Origin: Collinsella phocaeensis
GTDB taxonomy: Bacteria > Actinomycetota > Coriobacteriia > Coriobacteriales > Coriobacteriaceae
NCBI RefSeq assembly: GCF_900119895.1
Contig: NZ_FQLR01000002.1
Coordinates: 62,001 to 126,000 of the forward strand
Direction: 5' to 3'
DNA length: 64,000 nucleotides
In this document: piece after piece, positions 28,241 to 38,175 of the stretch
Layout: the number at the start of each line of letters is the position of its first letter
Position numbering within the stretch: the stretch's first letter is position 1
The notes under the pieces: generated by a model
What the model saw: only the letters and a program-made list of their open reading frames with translations
What the model was told of the DNA's origin: nothing
Databases searched by the model: none
Program-made: the position numbers and the translations under genes

Positions 28241-31200
28241 CTATTCGCTGCGCAGGGCCTCGACGGGATCGCGACGGGCGGCACTGCGGCTCGGGATGAG
28301 GCCGGCCACCACCGTGAGCAGCACGGAGATGAGGATCAGCCCCAGCGCAGACGCCACCGGCAGCTGCATCACGTTCTCCACCTGGTGCTCGGCGAGCGCC
28401 CAGGCGTTGACGGGGAACGAGACGGCAACCACCACGCCGATGGCGAGCGCGCCGGCGATCAGGCCCTCGATGAAGGTCTCGGCGTTGAACACGTTGGCGA
28501 TATTGCGCTTGGAGGCGCCCATCGCGCGCAGGATGCCGATCTCCTTCTTGCGCTCGAGCACGCTGATGTAGGTGATGATGCCGATCATGATCGAGCTCAC
28601 CACGAGCGAGATACTCACGAAGGCGATGAGCACGAGCGAGATCATGTTGACGATGCTCGTCACGCTGCCCATGAGCACGCCCATGTAGTCGGTGTAGACG
28701 ATCGTCTTGTCCTCCTGCCCGGAGTCGCGCATCTCCTGGTTGTAGCGGTCGATCGCGGAAAGCACCGCATCCTTCGCCTGGAAGTCCACCGGATAGATGC
28801 TCACCGCCTGCGGATCGGACTGATCGGCGTAGCCGAGCGTCGACAGGTTGTTCGCATACGTCAGCTTGCCCGCGTTGGCGTAGCTCGCCATGAGCGACGC
28901 CAGGTCCTCGGCATCCATGTTGAAATGGATCGCGTTCGCGAACGCGGCTCCGTCCACCGAGAACGCGCTCTGCATATTCGCGGCGAGCCGCTGGGCGAGG
29001 TGCGGGGCCATGGCCGCCATGGCGCGCCCGAGCCCCTCTTGGAGCTGGGCGCCGATAGCCGCGGAAAGCTGCGCGCCCACCTGCTCCGCCATGCCTTGAA
29101 GCGCCGTCGCCATATAGGGCGCGAGGTCGTTCTCCACGTAGGCGCGCACGATCTGCTCCAGGCGCTCCGACACGGGCTTGCCCGCGACCTCGCCCACCTG
29201 CTCGAGCAGCGCGGTGCCGCCCTCCGGCGCATCGCTCGTCGCATACGCGGCGAACTGCTCTACCAGCTTCTTGCCGAAATCGGGGTCGGTGGGGCGAAGC
29301 CCCTCGCCATGCGCGGGCAGCCATGCCGTCAGGAACCGCTGGACGAATTGACCCGAAAGATCCACCACCTGCTCGAGCTGGGTCTTGTCGAGCACCGAGT
29401 CGTTCTGCAGATCGCCCAGGATCCCCTCGAGGTCGGGCATCGGGGCGCCGGCGAGAACGGAGGAGAGGTCGATCGACCCCAGCGCGCCCGAGACATCGAT
29501 GTCGATACCGCCCAGGTCGACGCCGGCCAGATTGAAGCCCGATAGGTCGAGGCCCGCCGTCAGCTTCGATGCATCGACCTTGAACGCGCTGCGCAGGCCG
29601 GATTCATCCACCGTGAACAGGCTCGACAGATCGACGCCCTGCTTCGCCTCCTCCTGCAGGGTGGCGAAAGGCTTGTCGGTGAAGACGTCGACCTCCGGGT
29701 CGGCGAGCTGCTGGCGCACGATCTCGGAGTTCGCGGCGCGCGCCATGAGCTCCTCGGTGAGCCCGTGCGTGTAGGCGATGCCCTGCGAGAGCGCGGCGGA
29801 CTTCGCCGTGGGGCTCGGCTGCACCACGCCCACCACCTTGAGGTCCAAGCCGTTCGCGACTTGCCGCGCCATGAACGCGGCGTCGTCGGACATGTCGGTC
29901 CAGCCGCCCGTCTCGGCGTTCCTGCGATAGGAGTCCGACGGGCTCAGGACCTTGAAGCTCGTGCCCAGCGCGTCGTCGTAGGTGAAATCGGCCTTGACCG
30001 CAGGCACGTCGACCTCGCCGGACCCGCTCATGGTACTGTCCACCATGCGATTCAGCTCCGCGGGATCGAGCGCGCCGATGCTGTAGAGGGTGAAATCGGA
30101 GATCTTCCCGCGCACGGAGAGCACGAGCACGCATTCATCCGCCGCCTCGGCCCAACGGCCCGCCACCACGTCGTACTGCTCGTCGAGCAGCTCGGGGTTG
30201 TCGATCATCTCGCTGAACGCCGTGGTGCCGCTCATCATGGTCCCCGCCATGGCCCCACTCGAAGCGCCGCCGGACATGGCGGTCGACATCGCGTTAGGTG
30301 AAACCTGCACGGGATCGCCGCCGTCCGCGTCCGCACGGTACACGAGCGGCGTGATCCCGTAGTCGTACTGGATGGCGGAAACCTCGCCGTCGAGCTCCTT
30401 GGCATCCCCGTCGAGAAAGGTCTTGAAGCTCGCCATGTCGTTGGACTTCACGCTCGCGAACATGTCCGAAAGCATCGTGAACACCGGGATGGGCTTGCTG
30501 GGATCCACCGTTTCGGGCGCCACGTCCTTCGAGGTCGATCCCTGCTCCGCACCATCGTCCGCATCCGCATCGGCGCCATCATCGGTCTCCGCAGCGCCCG
30601 CGTCCCCGGTCATCATGCTCGTGAGGTCGTAGCTCTGCCGCGCGATGGTGAGCGGATAGCTCGAAAGCGTGTCCTGCTCGACCTTCGCGATGTAGCCGTT
30701 CACGCCGTTGGACAGCGCCAAGATCGCCGCGATGCCCATGATGCCGATCGATCCCGCGAAGGCCGTCATGATCGTGCGGCCCTTCTTCGTCATCAGGTTG
30801 TTGAATGAAAGCGACAGCGCCGTTAGCAGGCTCATCGAGGATCGGCGCGACGGGGCCGCATCGGGATGCGCGGCCTCGGCGGCGCGCGCGGCGGAGAGCT
30901 CGTCGGCCGTCACCGGATTGGTGTCGCCCACCATGTGCCCGTCCTGGATCCGCACGATGCGCGAAGCATAGTCCTCGGCGAGCTGGGGGTTGTGCGTGAC
31001 CATGATGACGAGCCGCTCGCGCGCGACCTCGGCGAGCAGGTCCATCACCTGGATGCCCGTCTCGGTGTCGAGGGCGCCGGTGGGCTCGTCGGCCAGCACG
31101 ATCTCGGGGTCGTTCACCAGGGCGCGGGCGATGGCCACGCGCTGCATCTGCCCGCCGGAAAGCTGCGAGGGCTTCTTGTTCACGTGCGCGCCCAGCCCCA

Positions 31201-31585
31201 CGCGCTCGAGCGCGGCAATCGCCCGGCGGGTGCGCTCGGCGCGGTCCACGCCCGCCAGCGTGAGGGCGAGCTCCACGTTGGCGAGCACCGTCTGGTGCGG
31301 GATGAGGTTGTAGCTCTGGAAGATGAAGCCCACGCGGTGGTTGCGGTAGGTGTCCCATTCGGCATCGCCATAGTCGCGCGTCGAGACGCCGTTCACCACG
31401 ATGTCGCCCGAGTCCGCATGGTCGAAGCCGCCCAGGATGTTGAGGAACGTGGTCTTGCCCGAGCCCGAGGGCCCCAGCACGGCCACGAACTCGTTGGCGC
31501 GGAAGGTCACGGACACGCCGTCCAGCGCCCGCTGGACCAAGTCGCCCGTAGTGTAGGTCTTGGTGATGTCCCTGATCTCGATCAT
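28241..31585 (-). CDS. Fused ABC transporter ATPase-permease (MacB/LolCDE superfamily)
   Basis: 1114 residues. The N-terminal ATPase (1-225) has Walker [11 protein letters not shown], signature [15 protein letters not shown], Walker [13 protein letters not shown] and H-loop VTHN. A linker leads to one helix near 268-295 ([20 protein letters not shown]). A very large extracytoplasmic domain (about 300-960) follows, with acidic low-complexity stretches and a pentapeptide-like run ([20 protein letters not shown]) near 670-690. The C-terminal FtsX domain has three helices. Such fusions are common in Actinobacteria and Firmicutes; roles range from peptide export to cell-envelope stress. It converges with kdpE across a REP pair. 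Confidence 0.88.
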   Translation of the reverse strand: MIEIRDITKTYTTGDLVQRALDGVSVTFRANEFVAVLGPSGSGKTTFLNILGGFDHADSGDIVVNGVSTRDYGDAEWDTYRNHRVGFIFQSYNLIPHQTVLANVELALTLAGVDRAERTRRAIAALERVGLGAHVNKKPSQLSGGQMQRVAIARALVNDPEIVLADEPTGALDTETGIQVMDLLAEVARERLVIMVTHNPQLAEDYASRIVRIQDGHMVGDTNPVTADELSAARAAEAAHPDAAPSRRSSMSLLTALSLSFNNLMTKKGRTIMTAFAGSIGIMGIAAILALSNGVNGYIAKVEQDTLSSYPLTIARQSYDLTSMMTGDAGAAETDDGADADADDGAEQGSTSKDVAPETVDPSKPIPVFTMLSDMFASVKSNDMASFKTFLDGDAKELDGEVSAIQYDYGITPLVYRADADGGDPVQVSPNAMSTAMSGGASSGAMAGTMMSGTTAFSEMIDNPELLDEQYDVVAGRWAEAADECVLVLSVRGKISDFTLYSIGALDPAELNRMVDSTMSGSGEVDVPAVKADFTYDDALGTSFKVLSPSDSYRRNAETGGWTDMSDDAAFMARQVANGLDLKVVGVVQPSPTAKSAALSQGIAYTHGLTEELMARAANSEIVRQQLADPEVDVFTDKPFATLQEEAKQGVDLSSLFTVDESGLRSAFKVDASKLTAGLDLSGFNLAGVDLGGIDIDVSGALGSIDLSSVLAGAPMPDLEGILGDLQNDSVLDKTQLEQVVDLSGQFVQRFLTAWLPAHGEGLRPTDPDFGKKLVEQFAAYATSDAPEGGTALLEQVGEVAGKPVSERLEQIVRAYVENDLAPYMATALQGMAEQVGAQLSAAIGAQLQEGLGRAMAAMAPHLAQRLAANMQSAFSVDGAAFANAIHFNMDAEDLASLMASYANAGKLTYANNLSTLGYADQSDPQAVSIYPVDFQAKDAVLSAIDRYNQEMRDSGQEDKTIVYTDYMGVLMGSVTSIVNMISLVLIAFVSISLVVSSIMIGIITYISVLERKKEIGILRAMGASKRNIANVFNAETFIEGLIAGALAIGVVVAVSFPVNAWALAEHQVENVMQLPVASALGLILISVLLTVVAGLIPSRSAARRDPVEALRSE

Positions 31586-31806
31586 GCTCGCACGTTCCCA
31601 TCGATCGGTTGCGTCACCTGTTGATACCCCGAATCGATGCGCTTATCCGAGCGAACGCCTTAAATTCCCGCGCGCCAGCCACCCCGCCAGGCCGAGACGA
31701 ACGGGTCGAAACCCCTCCCCAGCCGGTCGATTCAACACGGGCGCGCCCACCCGACAGGCGGCGGCCGACGGGAGCCGGCGCACGAGACGCGCCCGCGTCG
31801 ACACGG
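31586..31806. other. Intergenic, nothing recognised
   Basis: 220 bp of very GC-rich sequence between the AI-2E-family gene stop and the MacB-like start. It must contain the MacB-like promoter. No motif or repeat could be assigned. Confidence 0.4.
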
Positions 31807-32958
31807 CTACGCGCGCTCGGGTCCCTCCGAGGCACGGGCGGCAAGCCGGGCGTTCGTCCACTCGCGGAACAGCTCGTAGAGCACCGCGACGATGGGGATG
31901 AAGAAGACGATGCCCACCACGCCGAACAGGTTGCCGCCGACGAGCGCCGCGATCAGCGTCCACAGCGCGGACAGCCCGACCGAAGACCCCACGACGTGCG
32001 GATAGATGAACTGGTTCTCGACGAACTGCACGACCAGGTACACGATCACGCACAGAATCGCCTGCTCAGGCGCAGCGAGCAGGGTGAGGAACGCGCCGAT
32101 CGCGCACGAGGCGAAGGCGCCCACGTAGGGAATGAACGCGAAGAGCGCCGTCAGGAATCCGATGAGGCCCGCATACGGCAAGCCGACGACCGAGAAGGCG
32201 AAAAAGATGAGGGTTCCCAGGATGCACGCCTCGAGACACTGGCCGGAAAGGAACTTGGAGTAGGTGTCCGACGCGAGAGCGGCGACATGGCGGATGCGGA
32301 ACGCGACCCGGGGGTCGAGGTGCGCATCCATCACGCGGACGGCCTGACGGCCGAGGGTTCGCTTGCTCGCCAGCACGTACACCGCGATGACGAACGCGAA
32401 GATGAAGCTCGAGACCATGGAGACGGTCGAGCGGGCCGCCGCGAAGACCGAGTTGGCGATCGAGCCGAGCCCGAAGTTGAGCAGCCCTTGGACGCTGCCC
32501 GCCGCGACGCCGGAAGCCGGCTTGAAGAGGCGGGCGAGCTCGTCGACATCGACCCCGTTGGCGGCGAGCGCGCGCTCGATCTCCGGCAGGCGCTCGGTGA
32601 GCAGCGGGGCGACGGAGCGCGCGGAGGCGACGAGCTGGGGCACGAGCATGGTGACCGCGAGGACCGCGACGCCGACGATCGCAAGAAGCGCCAGCACGAT
32701 GCTCACGGCGGAGATGGCGCCGTCGCCGGGGCGGCGCCCCTCGGGAAGCGCGGAGGCGGCACGACGCAGCAGGCGCTCCATACCGGAGACGGGAACGTTC
32801 AGGACGAACGCCACGCCCAGGCCGAGCAGCACCGGGAAGAATATGTCGACGACCGCGGAGAGCACGCCGAGCACGACGTCGAGATGGCTGAGGCCGACAT
32901 ACAGGCAGACGCCGAACGCCACGAGGGCGGCGGCTCGACGGGTTTGCGTATCGAACAT
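31807..32958 (-). CDS. AI-2E family transporter (PerM/YhhT-like)
   Basis: 383 residues. Helices near 8-45, 68-92 and 150-180, then a cluster of four from about 215 to 345, with the family hallmark GLPYAGLIGFLTALFAFIPY followed by GAF and, near the end, LSALWTLIAALVGGNLFGVV. The family includes quorum-signal exporters and Na+/H+ antiporters, so the substrate is not predictable. ATG 32958 follows GCGAAAGGCTCCT; the upstream in-frame extension to 33075 has no similarity. Monocistronic. Confidence 0.88.
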   Translation of the reverse strand: MFDTQTRRAAALVAFGVCLYVGLSHLDVVLGVLSAVVDIFFPVLLGLGVAFVLNVPVSGMERLLRRAASALPEGRRPGDGAISAVSIVLALLAIVGVAVLAVTMLVPQLVASARSVAPLLTERLPEIERALAANGVDVDELARLFKPASGVAAGSVQGLLNFGLGSIANSVFAAARSTVSMVSSFIFAFVIAVYVLASKRTLGRQAVRVMDAHLDPRVAFRIRHVAALASDTYSKFLSGQCLEACILGTLIFFAFSVVGLPYAGLIGFLTALFAFIPYVGAFASCAIGAFLTLLAAPEQAILCVIVYLVVQFVENQFIYPHVVGSSVGLSALWTLIAALVGGNLFGVVGIVFFIPIVAVLYELFREWTNARLAARASEGPERA

Positions 32959-33155
32959 AGGAGCCTTTCGCGCAGACGGCGCCGGCTGCGTGGCGCCCGA
33001 GGAAGCGTGGAACTCCTTATACCCGCACTCGAACGCGGTATTCCCCCGCAGGGCGGCGATCGCCGCCACCGACACCGCATCTTCGGCACGGCTTAGCCGC
33101 CCTCCCTTCCAGGATCGGGACGGAGACGCTGGGGGCGGCTGAACGAATTAATCCA

Positions 33156-33377
33156 TAACCCCCTGCTGAATTGGACAAATATGGCAAATATAGGTCTGAC
33201 CGGCAGGGATCGCCCCATGAGAGCGTCCGAAGCGCGCTCGAGGTGCGCGCGAGCGGGTTAATATTACTCGTCCTCATGGCTGTGCGCACCTTCTGATAAA
33301 TCACGGGAATCGATGGGCCGCGTGCTCGCGCAAACGACTTATATAATTGCCAAATTTGCCCAAGAAAGCAGGGGGTT
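33156..33377. repeat. 222-bp element with about 38-bp imperfect inverted ends
   Basis: Left arm 33156-33193 (TAACCCCCTGCT...TTGGACAAATATGGCAA) recurs inverted at about 33338-33377 (TTGCCAAATTTGCCC...AGCAGGGGGTTA), with the outer 12 bp identical. The interior has no coding character. It lies in the 559-bp gap (32959-33517) upstream of the AI-2E-family gene and downstream of dltD. The rest of that gap shows nothing else. Confidence 0.5.
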
Positions 33378-33517
33378 AAGCAAAAAAATCGATGTAACCC
33401 GTTGCGGAGGGGAGCGGAGCCGGGCGCCAGCGCACTTCGGCGTCCGTCCGAACCGGGCCGACAACCCCGCGCGCCCATCCGTACGACCCGCATCCCGCGC
33501 GTCGCCCATGTCGAACC

Positions 33518-34726
33518 CTACTCCCGCCAGAACCCGTACAGCGCCTGGGAGTAGAGCGCGGCTCCGTAGTCCGACGGATGCGAATAGTCGCGCAGGAAGA
33601 GCGGGTCATACTCGCGATCCGAGAAATCCGCCGTGCGCACGCCCGCCCGCGCGCACGCCGAGCGCACCATGTCGTAATATCGGGCGCGCACGTCCCGCGT
33701 ATAGGCCGTCTGGTCGTAGACGGCGCCCTTGACGGGCTGGATCACCACGAGCGGCTCGACGCCCGTCGCCCGGCACACCTCGAGCATCAGCTCGAAGTCC
33801 TCGAGCTCCTGCTCGCTGAAATACCCTTCCTCTCCGATTTTCCAGCCGCTCTGGGCACCGGAAAGCCAGGCGTCGTACTTCTTCTCGTACCACGCATCGT
33901 ATAGGCCGAGGTCGTTCGACGAGGAGGCCTCCACCGCGCGCTCGCGCGCCGCGGCGACGATCCCCTCCCAATCCGGCTCCCCCGAAGCGGTCTCGGGAAG
34001 GTCGTCGGGACCGGGCCCCGATCCGTCCGCCGCGGCGCCGTCCTCCCCTGGGGCCCCTGCGCCCCCGTTCGCGCGGAGCCTCCAGGCGAGGCGCAGGTCG
34101 TCGACGCGCTCGCGCGCGGCGCGGTCGACGGCGGATGTCGCGCGGGCCAGCGGGCAGGCGTCCGAACCGCCCGAGACGTGCGCCCCGTACTCCTCTGCGC
34201 GCTCCGCCACGCGGCGCTTGATGCCGTCGGGAATCGAGGCGTTCGCCATGAAGGCGTCGTAGGCGCCCTGCGAGAAGACGCCCGGGAAGCTGGACTGCGG
34301 GTCCCGGTAGCACATGAACCACTGCATGCTGACGAAGACGACCGCGCGCCGGCTCCCTTCGGGCAGGCGCGGGGCGAGGGCGCCGAGCTCGATGGCCTGC
34401 CAGAAGTCGTTCGCGCCCGCGCGGCCCGCAACGACCGACGTCGCCCCGAAACGGCCGTCCGAAAACATCGCTGCAGGATGGGCCGGGCCGGCAGGGCCCG
34501 GCTTGAGCTCGGAGGAGCCCAGCACGACCTCCGGGGACGCGCCCGCCTCGGCGAGCGCGTCGTATTCGCCCGACATGAATTCCCAGCTCGCCACCTCGTC
34601 GTACCCGGGATACTCCGAGCGGAGCAGCTCCGACGGGAGCCCGGCGACGCCGCCCCCGGTGAACGCGATGGCGCAGGCGCCCGCCGCGAGCGCAAGCGCG
34701 ATGCCGATAGCGGCAAGACGCCTCAT
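33518..34726 (-). CDS. dltD: D-alanyl-lipoteichoic acid biosynthesis protein DltD
   Basis: 402 residues. An N-terminal signal-anchor helix (about 4-24), then an SGNH-hydrolase-like extracytoplasmic domain: block I serine in VVLGSSELKP, and the C-terminal catalytic pair in RDYSHPSDYG. DltD acts at the outer membrane face in D-alanine transfer to teichoic acids. ATG 34726 follows AGGAGGTGCAC, better placed than the in-frame GTG at 34732. An Ala/Gly/Asp-rich insert near 225-250 (GGAGAPGEDGAAADGSGPGP) is unusual. Last gene of dltABCXD. Confidence 0.88.
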   Translation of the reverse strand: MRRLAAIGIALALAAGACAIAFTGGGVAGLPSELLRSEYPGYDEVASWEFMSGEYDALAEAGASPEVVLGSSELKPGPAGPAHPAAMFSDGRFGATSVVAGRAGANDFWQAIELGALAPRLPEGSRRAVVFVSMQWFMCYRDPQSSFPGVFSQGAYDAFMANASIPDGIKRRVAERAEEYGAHVSGGSDACPLARATSAVDRAARERVDDLRLAWRLRANGGAGAPGEDGAAADGSGPGPDDLPETASGEPDWEGIVAAARERAVEASSSNDLGLYDAWYEKKYDAWLSGAQSGWKIGEEGYFSEQELEDFELMLEVCRATGVEPLVVIQPVKGAVYDQTAYTRDVRARYYDMVRSACARAGVRTADFSDREYDPLFLRDYSHPSDYGAALYSQALYGFWRE

Positions 34727-34735
34727 GTGCACCTC

Positions 34736-35080
34736 CTAGAACTCAGCGTAGACCGGGGCCGCCGGCGCGCCGTAGGGCGAGCAGACGAAGAACCATGCGA
34801 GGACGGCCAGCAGGGCAAGCGCCGCGAGCGCCCAGGCCGCGGCGGAGCCAATCGAATCGGAGCCGAGAACCTCGCGGCAGCGCGCGCGGCGGCGCGCAAG
34901 GCGAGCCCTCCACCGGCACCAGACGCACCCGGGGTCCGGCGACGAAGGCGACGCGCCGCGGGACCCGCGCCCCTTCCCGCCCGCCCCAGGCGAAACCCGG
35001 AACGGCCGGACGGACGGGCCCGAGGCGAGAGCCGGCGAGGCGGCCCCATCCCCTGCAGGCGCGGACCCGATCGCCCTCAC
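34736..35080 (-). CDS. dltX: DltX-like small membrane protein
   Basis: 114 codons between dltC and dltD. It starts at a GTG overlapping the dltC stop (GTGA), and its stop overlaps the dltD SD. A basic, Arg/Pro-rich N-terminal stretch of about 75 residues is followed by one helix (AAAWALAALALLAVLAWFFV) and the C-terminal end PVYAEF. DltX proteins are short one-helix proteins ending in a conserved F-I-Y-N-E-F-like motif needed for teichoic-acid D-alanylation. The Y.EF end and operon location match, but they are normally only about 50 residues and lie upstream of dltA. The assignment is an inference. Confidence 0.55.
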   Translation of the reverse strand: MRAIGSAPAGDGAASPALASGPSVRPFRVSPGAGGKGRGSRGASPSSPDPGCVWCRWRARLARRRARCREVLGSDSIGSAAAWALAALALLAVLAWFFVCSPYGAPAAPVYAEF

Positions 35081-35322
35081 AGGCGCACCGCGATCTGCTC
35101 GATGATCTTGTTCACCGTGTTCATCTCCTCGCGCTCGACCGCGGTCGGGGCTATGTCGACGCCGAACGCCTCCTCGATGCCCACGAGCACCTCGATGGCG
35201 GCGAGCGAGTCGAGCAGGCCCGCCTCGAACAGGTCGACATCGCGCTCCTCGCGCACCGCGTCGTCCTCGCAGATGTCCTCGAGCATATCGAGCACCCTGT
35301 TCTCGAGTTCGTTTCTCTCCAT
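35077..35322 (-). CDS. dltC: D-alanyl carrier protein DltC
   Basis: 81 residues, the standard acyl-carrier size. The phosphopantetheine attachment serine is in FEAGLLDSLAAIEVLVGIEE, and the last helix begins EMNTVNKIIEQI. It carries D-alanine as a thioester from DltA to the membrane enzymes. ATG 35322 follows GAAGGGAAACGAC, about 104 bases after dltB, and the stop overlaps the downstream DltX-like start. Confidence 0.93.
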   Translation of the reverse strand: MERNELENRVLDMLEDICEDDAVREERDVDLFEAGLLDSLAAIEVLVGIEEAFGVDIAPTAVEREEMNTVNKIIEQIAVRL

Positions 35323-35426
35323 GTCGTTTCCCTTCTCGCATGCGCGCCGCGGGGCGCGCATTGATAGACGTCGGATGTGCCGCCCCGCCGGCGGCGCCCC
35401 GAGCCGTCGAGGCCCGGGGCCGTGGG

Positions 35427-36635
35427 TCACGCTGCGAACGCGCGGGCGAGCAGGCCGCCCACCTGGCCGGAGAACAGTGCGAAGCCGAGCACCACGAGCT
35501 GCAGCGTCACGAACCACGTGAGCACCCGGTACCAGGCCTTCTTGCGGTAGCGCTTATGGAACCCGCAGCGCTTCTGGTAGACCTCGGTCGCCGCCAGCAG
35601 GACGCCGTGATAGGCACCGTAGGCGAGGTAGTCGGGCGTGAGCCCGTGCCACGCGCCCATGAGGAGCATGTCGACGGCATAGGCGGCGCACGCCGTCGAC
35701 AGGCGGCTCGAGAAGACCTTGCGCCTCGTCGCGGCGCGCACGAAGCGCATGAACACGAAGTCCCTCAGCCACGTCGACAGCGTGATGTGCCAGCGGTTCC
35801 AGAAGTCCTTCATGTCGAGCGCGCGGTACGGGGCGCGAAAGTTCGCCGGAGTCTCGATACCGAAGCACGCGCTCGCCCCCATCGCCATGAGCGAGTAGCC
35901 GGCGAAATCGCAGAAGAGGTACACGGCGTACCCGTAGGCGCGCAGGACCTCGCGGGCGGCGACGGGCAGGCCGAGCGCATCGACGGTGAGCGTGCCGGCG
36001 GGGGCGGAGGCCGGGTCGTAGAACCCGCGCGCGACCGTGGCGAGCACCAGCTGCAGGACCGCTCCGGCGAGAAGCATCATGGTCCCGCGCGCGAGCAGGT
36101 CGGCGTACGCGGAGCGCGGGCGCGGCGCGGCGAGGTCCGAGGCGAAGCGCCGGGACCGATCGATGGGCCCGGAGGTGAACGTCGCGAAGAACGTGAGGAA
36201 GTACAGGTAGTCCAGGGGCGCGATATCGCGAATGAGGCCGTCGCGGATCTCGATGACCACCTGCACCGCGCGGAACGTCGCGTAGCTGATCCCGATGAAG
36301 CCGAGCAGGTTGCAGTCGAACACCGCCCCGACCTTGCAGGCGACGAGCGGGGCGAGGCACGCCGCGAGGGCAAGGCGGTACACCGCCATGCTCCTGTTGC
36401 CGCCCTCTCGCGCCCAGCTGCGCCAAACCGCATACGTCGCGACCGACGCCGCCGCGACGAACAGGGCGAACGCGCAGGCGCCCCGCGGGTCGCCGGCGAA
36501 CAGCAGCGCGAGCATCGCCCACGAGGCGACCATGCCGTAGCCCCTGACGGAGCGCCCCGCGAGCCCCAGCGCCACCGCGGGCGCGGACACAGCCGCGAGC
36601 GCGATGAAGAAGGACGGGGACGTGTAGAACCCCAT
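35427..36635 (-). CDS. dltB: D-alanyl transfer protein DltB (MBOAT)
   Basis: 402 residues with about eleven membrane segments. MBOAT signatures: RAPYRALDMKDFWNRWHITLSTWLRDF and the invariant active-site histidine in MLLMGAWHGLTPDYLAYGAYHG. DltB moves D-alanine from DltC across the membrane for lipoteichoic acid. Four bases after dltA, so tightly coupled. Length is typical. Confidence 0.94.
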   Translation of the reverse strand: MGFYTSPSFFIALAAVSAPAVALGLAGRSVRGYGMVASWAMLALLFAGDPRGACAFALFVAAASVATYAVWRSWAREGGNRSMAVYRLALAACLAPLVACKVGAVFDCNLLGFIGISYATFRAVQVVIEIRDGLIRDIAPLDYLYFLTFFATFTSGPIDRSRRFASDLAAPRPRSAYADLLARGTMMLLAGAVLQLVLATVARGFYDPASAPAGTLTVDALGLPVAAREVLRAYGYAVYLFCDFAGYSLMAMGASACFGIETPANFRAPYRALDMKDFWNRWHITLSTWLRDFVFMRFVRAATRRKVFSSRLSTACAAYAVDMLLMGAWHGLTPDYLAYGAYHGVLLAATEVYQKRCGFHKRYRKKAWYRVLTWFVTLQLVVLGFALFSGQVGGLLARAFAA

Positions 36636-36639
36636 GGGG

Positions 36640-38175
36640 CTACCGCGCCGTCTCGGCGAGTGCGCGACGGTCCACCTTGCCGTTGCCCGTCATGGGCAGT
36701 GCGTCGAGAAAGGCCACCTTCTTGGGGATCATGTAGTGCGGCAGAGCGCCGCGCAGGCGCTCCTTGAGGGCGAGGCCAGCGCGGAACGGCGTCGTGGAGA
36801 GCGGGGCGGCGGGCACCACGTGCGCGACGAGGTGCGAGACCCGTCCCTCGCGGACGGCGGGGACCACCGCTGCGGCGGCCACCTCGGGCAGGCGCCGCAG
36901 ATGCTCCTCGATGTCGCCGAGCTCGATGCGGAACCCGTTGAGCTTGACCTGCAGGTCGAGGCGGCCGCGATAATGAAGCATGCCCGCGCCGTCCAGCCAT
37001 CCCTCATCCCCCGTGCGGTACGTGCGGACGGGCGCTCCGGCCAGCTCGCAGGCACCGAAAGACCGTTCCGTCAGATCCGGCCGGCGATAGTAGCCACGCG
37101 CCACCGTATCGCCCTCGATGACGACCTCGCCGAGGGAGCCGGGCGCGCACTCCGCGCCCGAAGCGTCCACGATGCGGATGCGCGTGCCCGGCCGCGCGGA
37201 CCCTACGGGCAGCGGGTCGGAGGCGCCGGCCATCTCGTCCGTCACCTCGACGGAGGTCACGGCGACCGTCGACTCGGTCGGACCGTAGGTGTTAAGCACG
37301 CGTGCCGAGGGGAAGCGCTCGAGAAGCCGCGCGGCGGTGGCGTTCGGCAGGGTCTCTCCGCAAAAGATGGACAAGCGAAGGTCGGCCATGAGGCCTTGGC
37401 CGAACTCCGGGTTCGCCAGGCAGAGGGATGCGAACGCCGGGGTGGAGACCCACACCTCGATGCCGGACGACGCGAGGGCGGCGAGCAGGGCCGATGCGCT
37501 TTGCTGGGAATCGTGGACCAGCGAGAAGAGCGTGCCGCCGCTCGCCAGCGCACCCGCGAGCTCAAAGACGGAGAGGTCGAACGAGAACGGGGCCTGATCG
37601 AGCCACACCGCGGGACTCCCGCCCGAGAGCTCGAGGTCCCAGGCACAGAAGTTGTCGAAACAGTCCGCCGTCACCTCAACGCCCTTGGGGGCGCCGGTCG
37701 AGCCCGAGGTGAACAGGATGTACGCGAGATCCTCGCCGGAGATCCAGCGGGAACGGTCCGAGAAGCCGCCCTCCGAGACGATGCGGAAGAGTTCGTCGCC
37801 ATCGAACAGCTCGACGGCGCATGCGCCCTCCACGCCGGGAAACGGCTCGCTCGCGAGCACCGGCAACGGCGCGTTCCCCGCTATCTGGGCCGCAATCGAC
37901 GCCACGCGCTCGGGCGGGACCGAGAACCGGTCGACCGGCACGTACGGGCAGCCCGCCTTCATGCAGGCGAGAAAGCACGCGACCATGAGCGGATGCTTGT
38001 TGCCGTAGACCATGACCGGCTGACCCGGGGCCGCGATGCCCGCGATCCGGGACGCCAGGGCCTCCGACGCGAGCCAGAGCTCGAGATACGTCATGCGGTC
38101 CCCCGCGGACGTGCGCAGCGCCGGCGTCTGAGGCAGCGTCCGCGCCGTGTACTCAATGCTCTCCAGGTACTTCAT
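36640..38175 (-). CDS. dltA: D-alanine--D-alanyl carrier protein ligase DltA
   Basis: 511 residues. Adenylate-forming enzyme with A3 motif LAYILFTSGSTGAPKGVEV, A5 NTYGPTEST, A7 YRTGDEG, A8 YRGRLDLQVKLNGFRIELGD and A10 lysine in PMTGNGKVDRRAL. It activates D-alanine with ATP and loads DltC. ATG 38175 follows GGTGGAAGAGGC. First gene of the dlt operon; the promoter should lie in the 483-bp gap shared with divergent purL. Confidence 0.94.
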   Translation of the reverse strand: MKYLESIEYTARTLPQTPALRTSAGDRMTYLELWLASEALASRIAGIAAPGQPVMVYGNKHPLMVACFLACMKAGCPYVPVDRFSVPPERVASIAAQIAGNAPLPVLASEPFPGVEGACAVELFDGDELFRIVSEGGFSDRSRWISGEDLAYILFTSGSTGAPKGVEVTADCFDNFCAWDLELSGGSPAVWLDQAPFSFDLSVFELAGALASGGTLFSLVHDSQQSASALLAALASSGIEVWVSTPAFASLCLANPEFGQGLMADLRLSIFCGETLPNATAARLLERFPSARVLNTYGPTESTVAVTSVEVTDEMAGASDPLPVGSARPGTRIRIVDASGAECAPGSLGEVVIEGDTVARGYYRRPDLTERSFGACELAGAPVRTYRTGDEGWLDGAGMLHYRGRLDLQVKLNGFRIELGDIEEHLRRLPEVAAAAVVPAVREGRVSHLVAHVVPAAPLSTTPFRAGLALKERLRGALPHYMIPKKVAFLDALPMTGNGKVDRRALAETAR

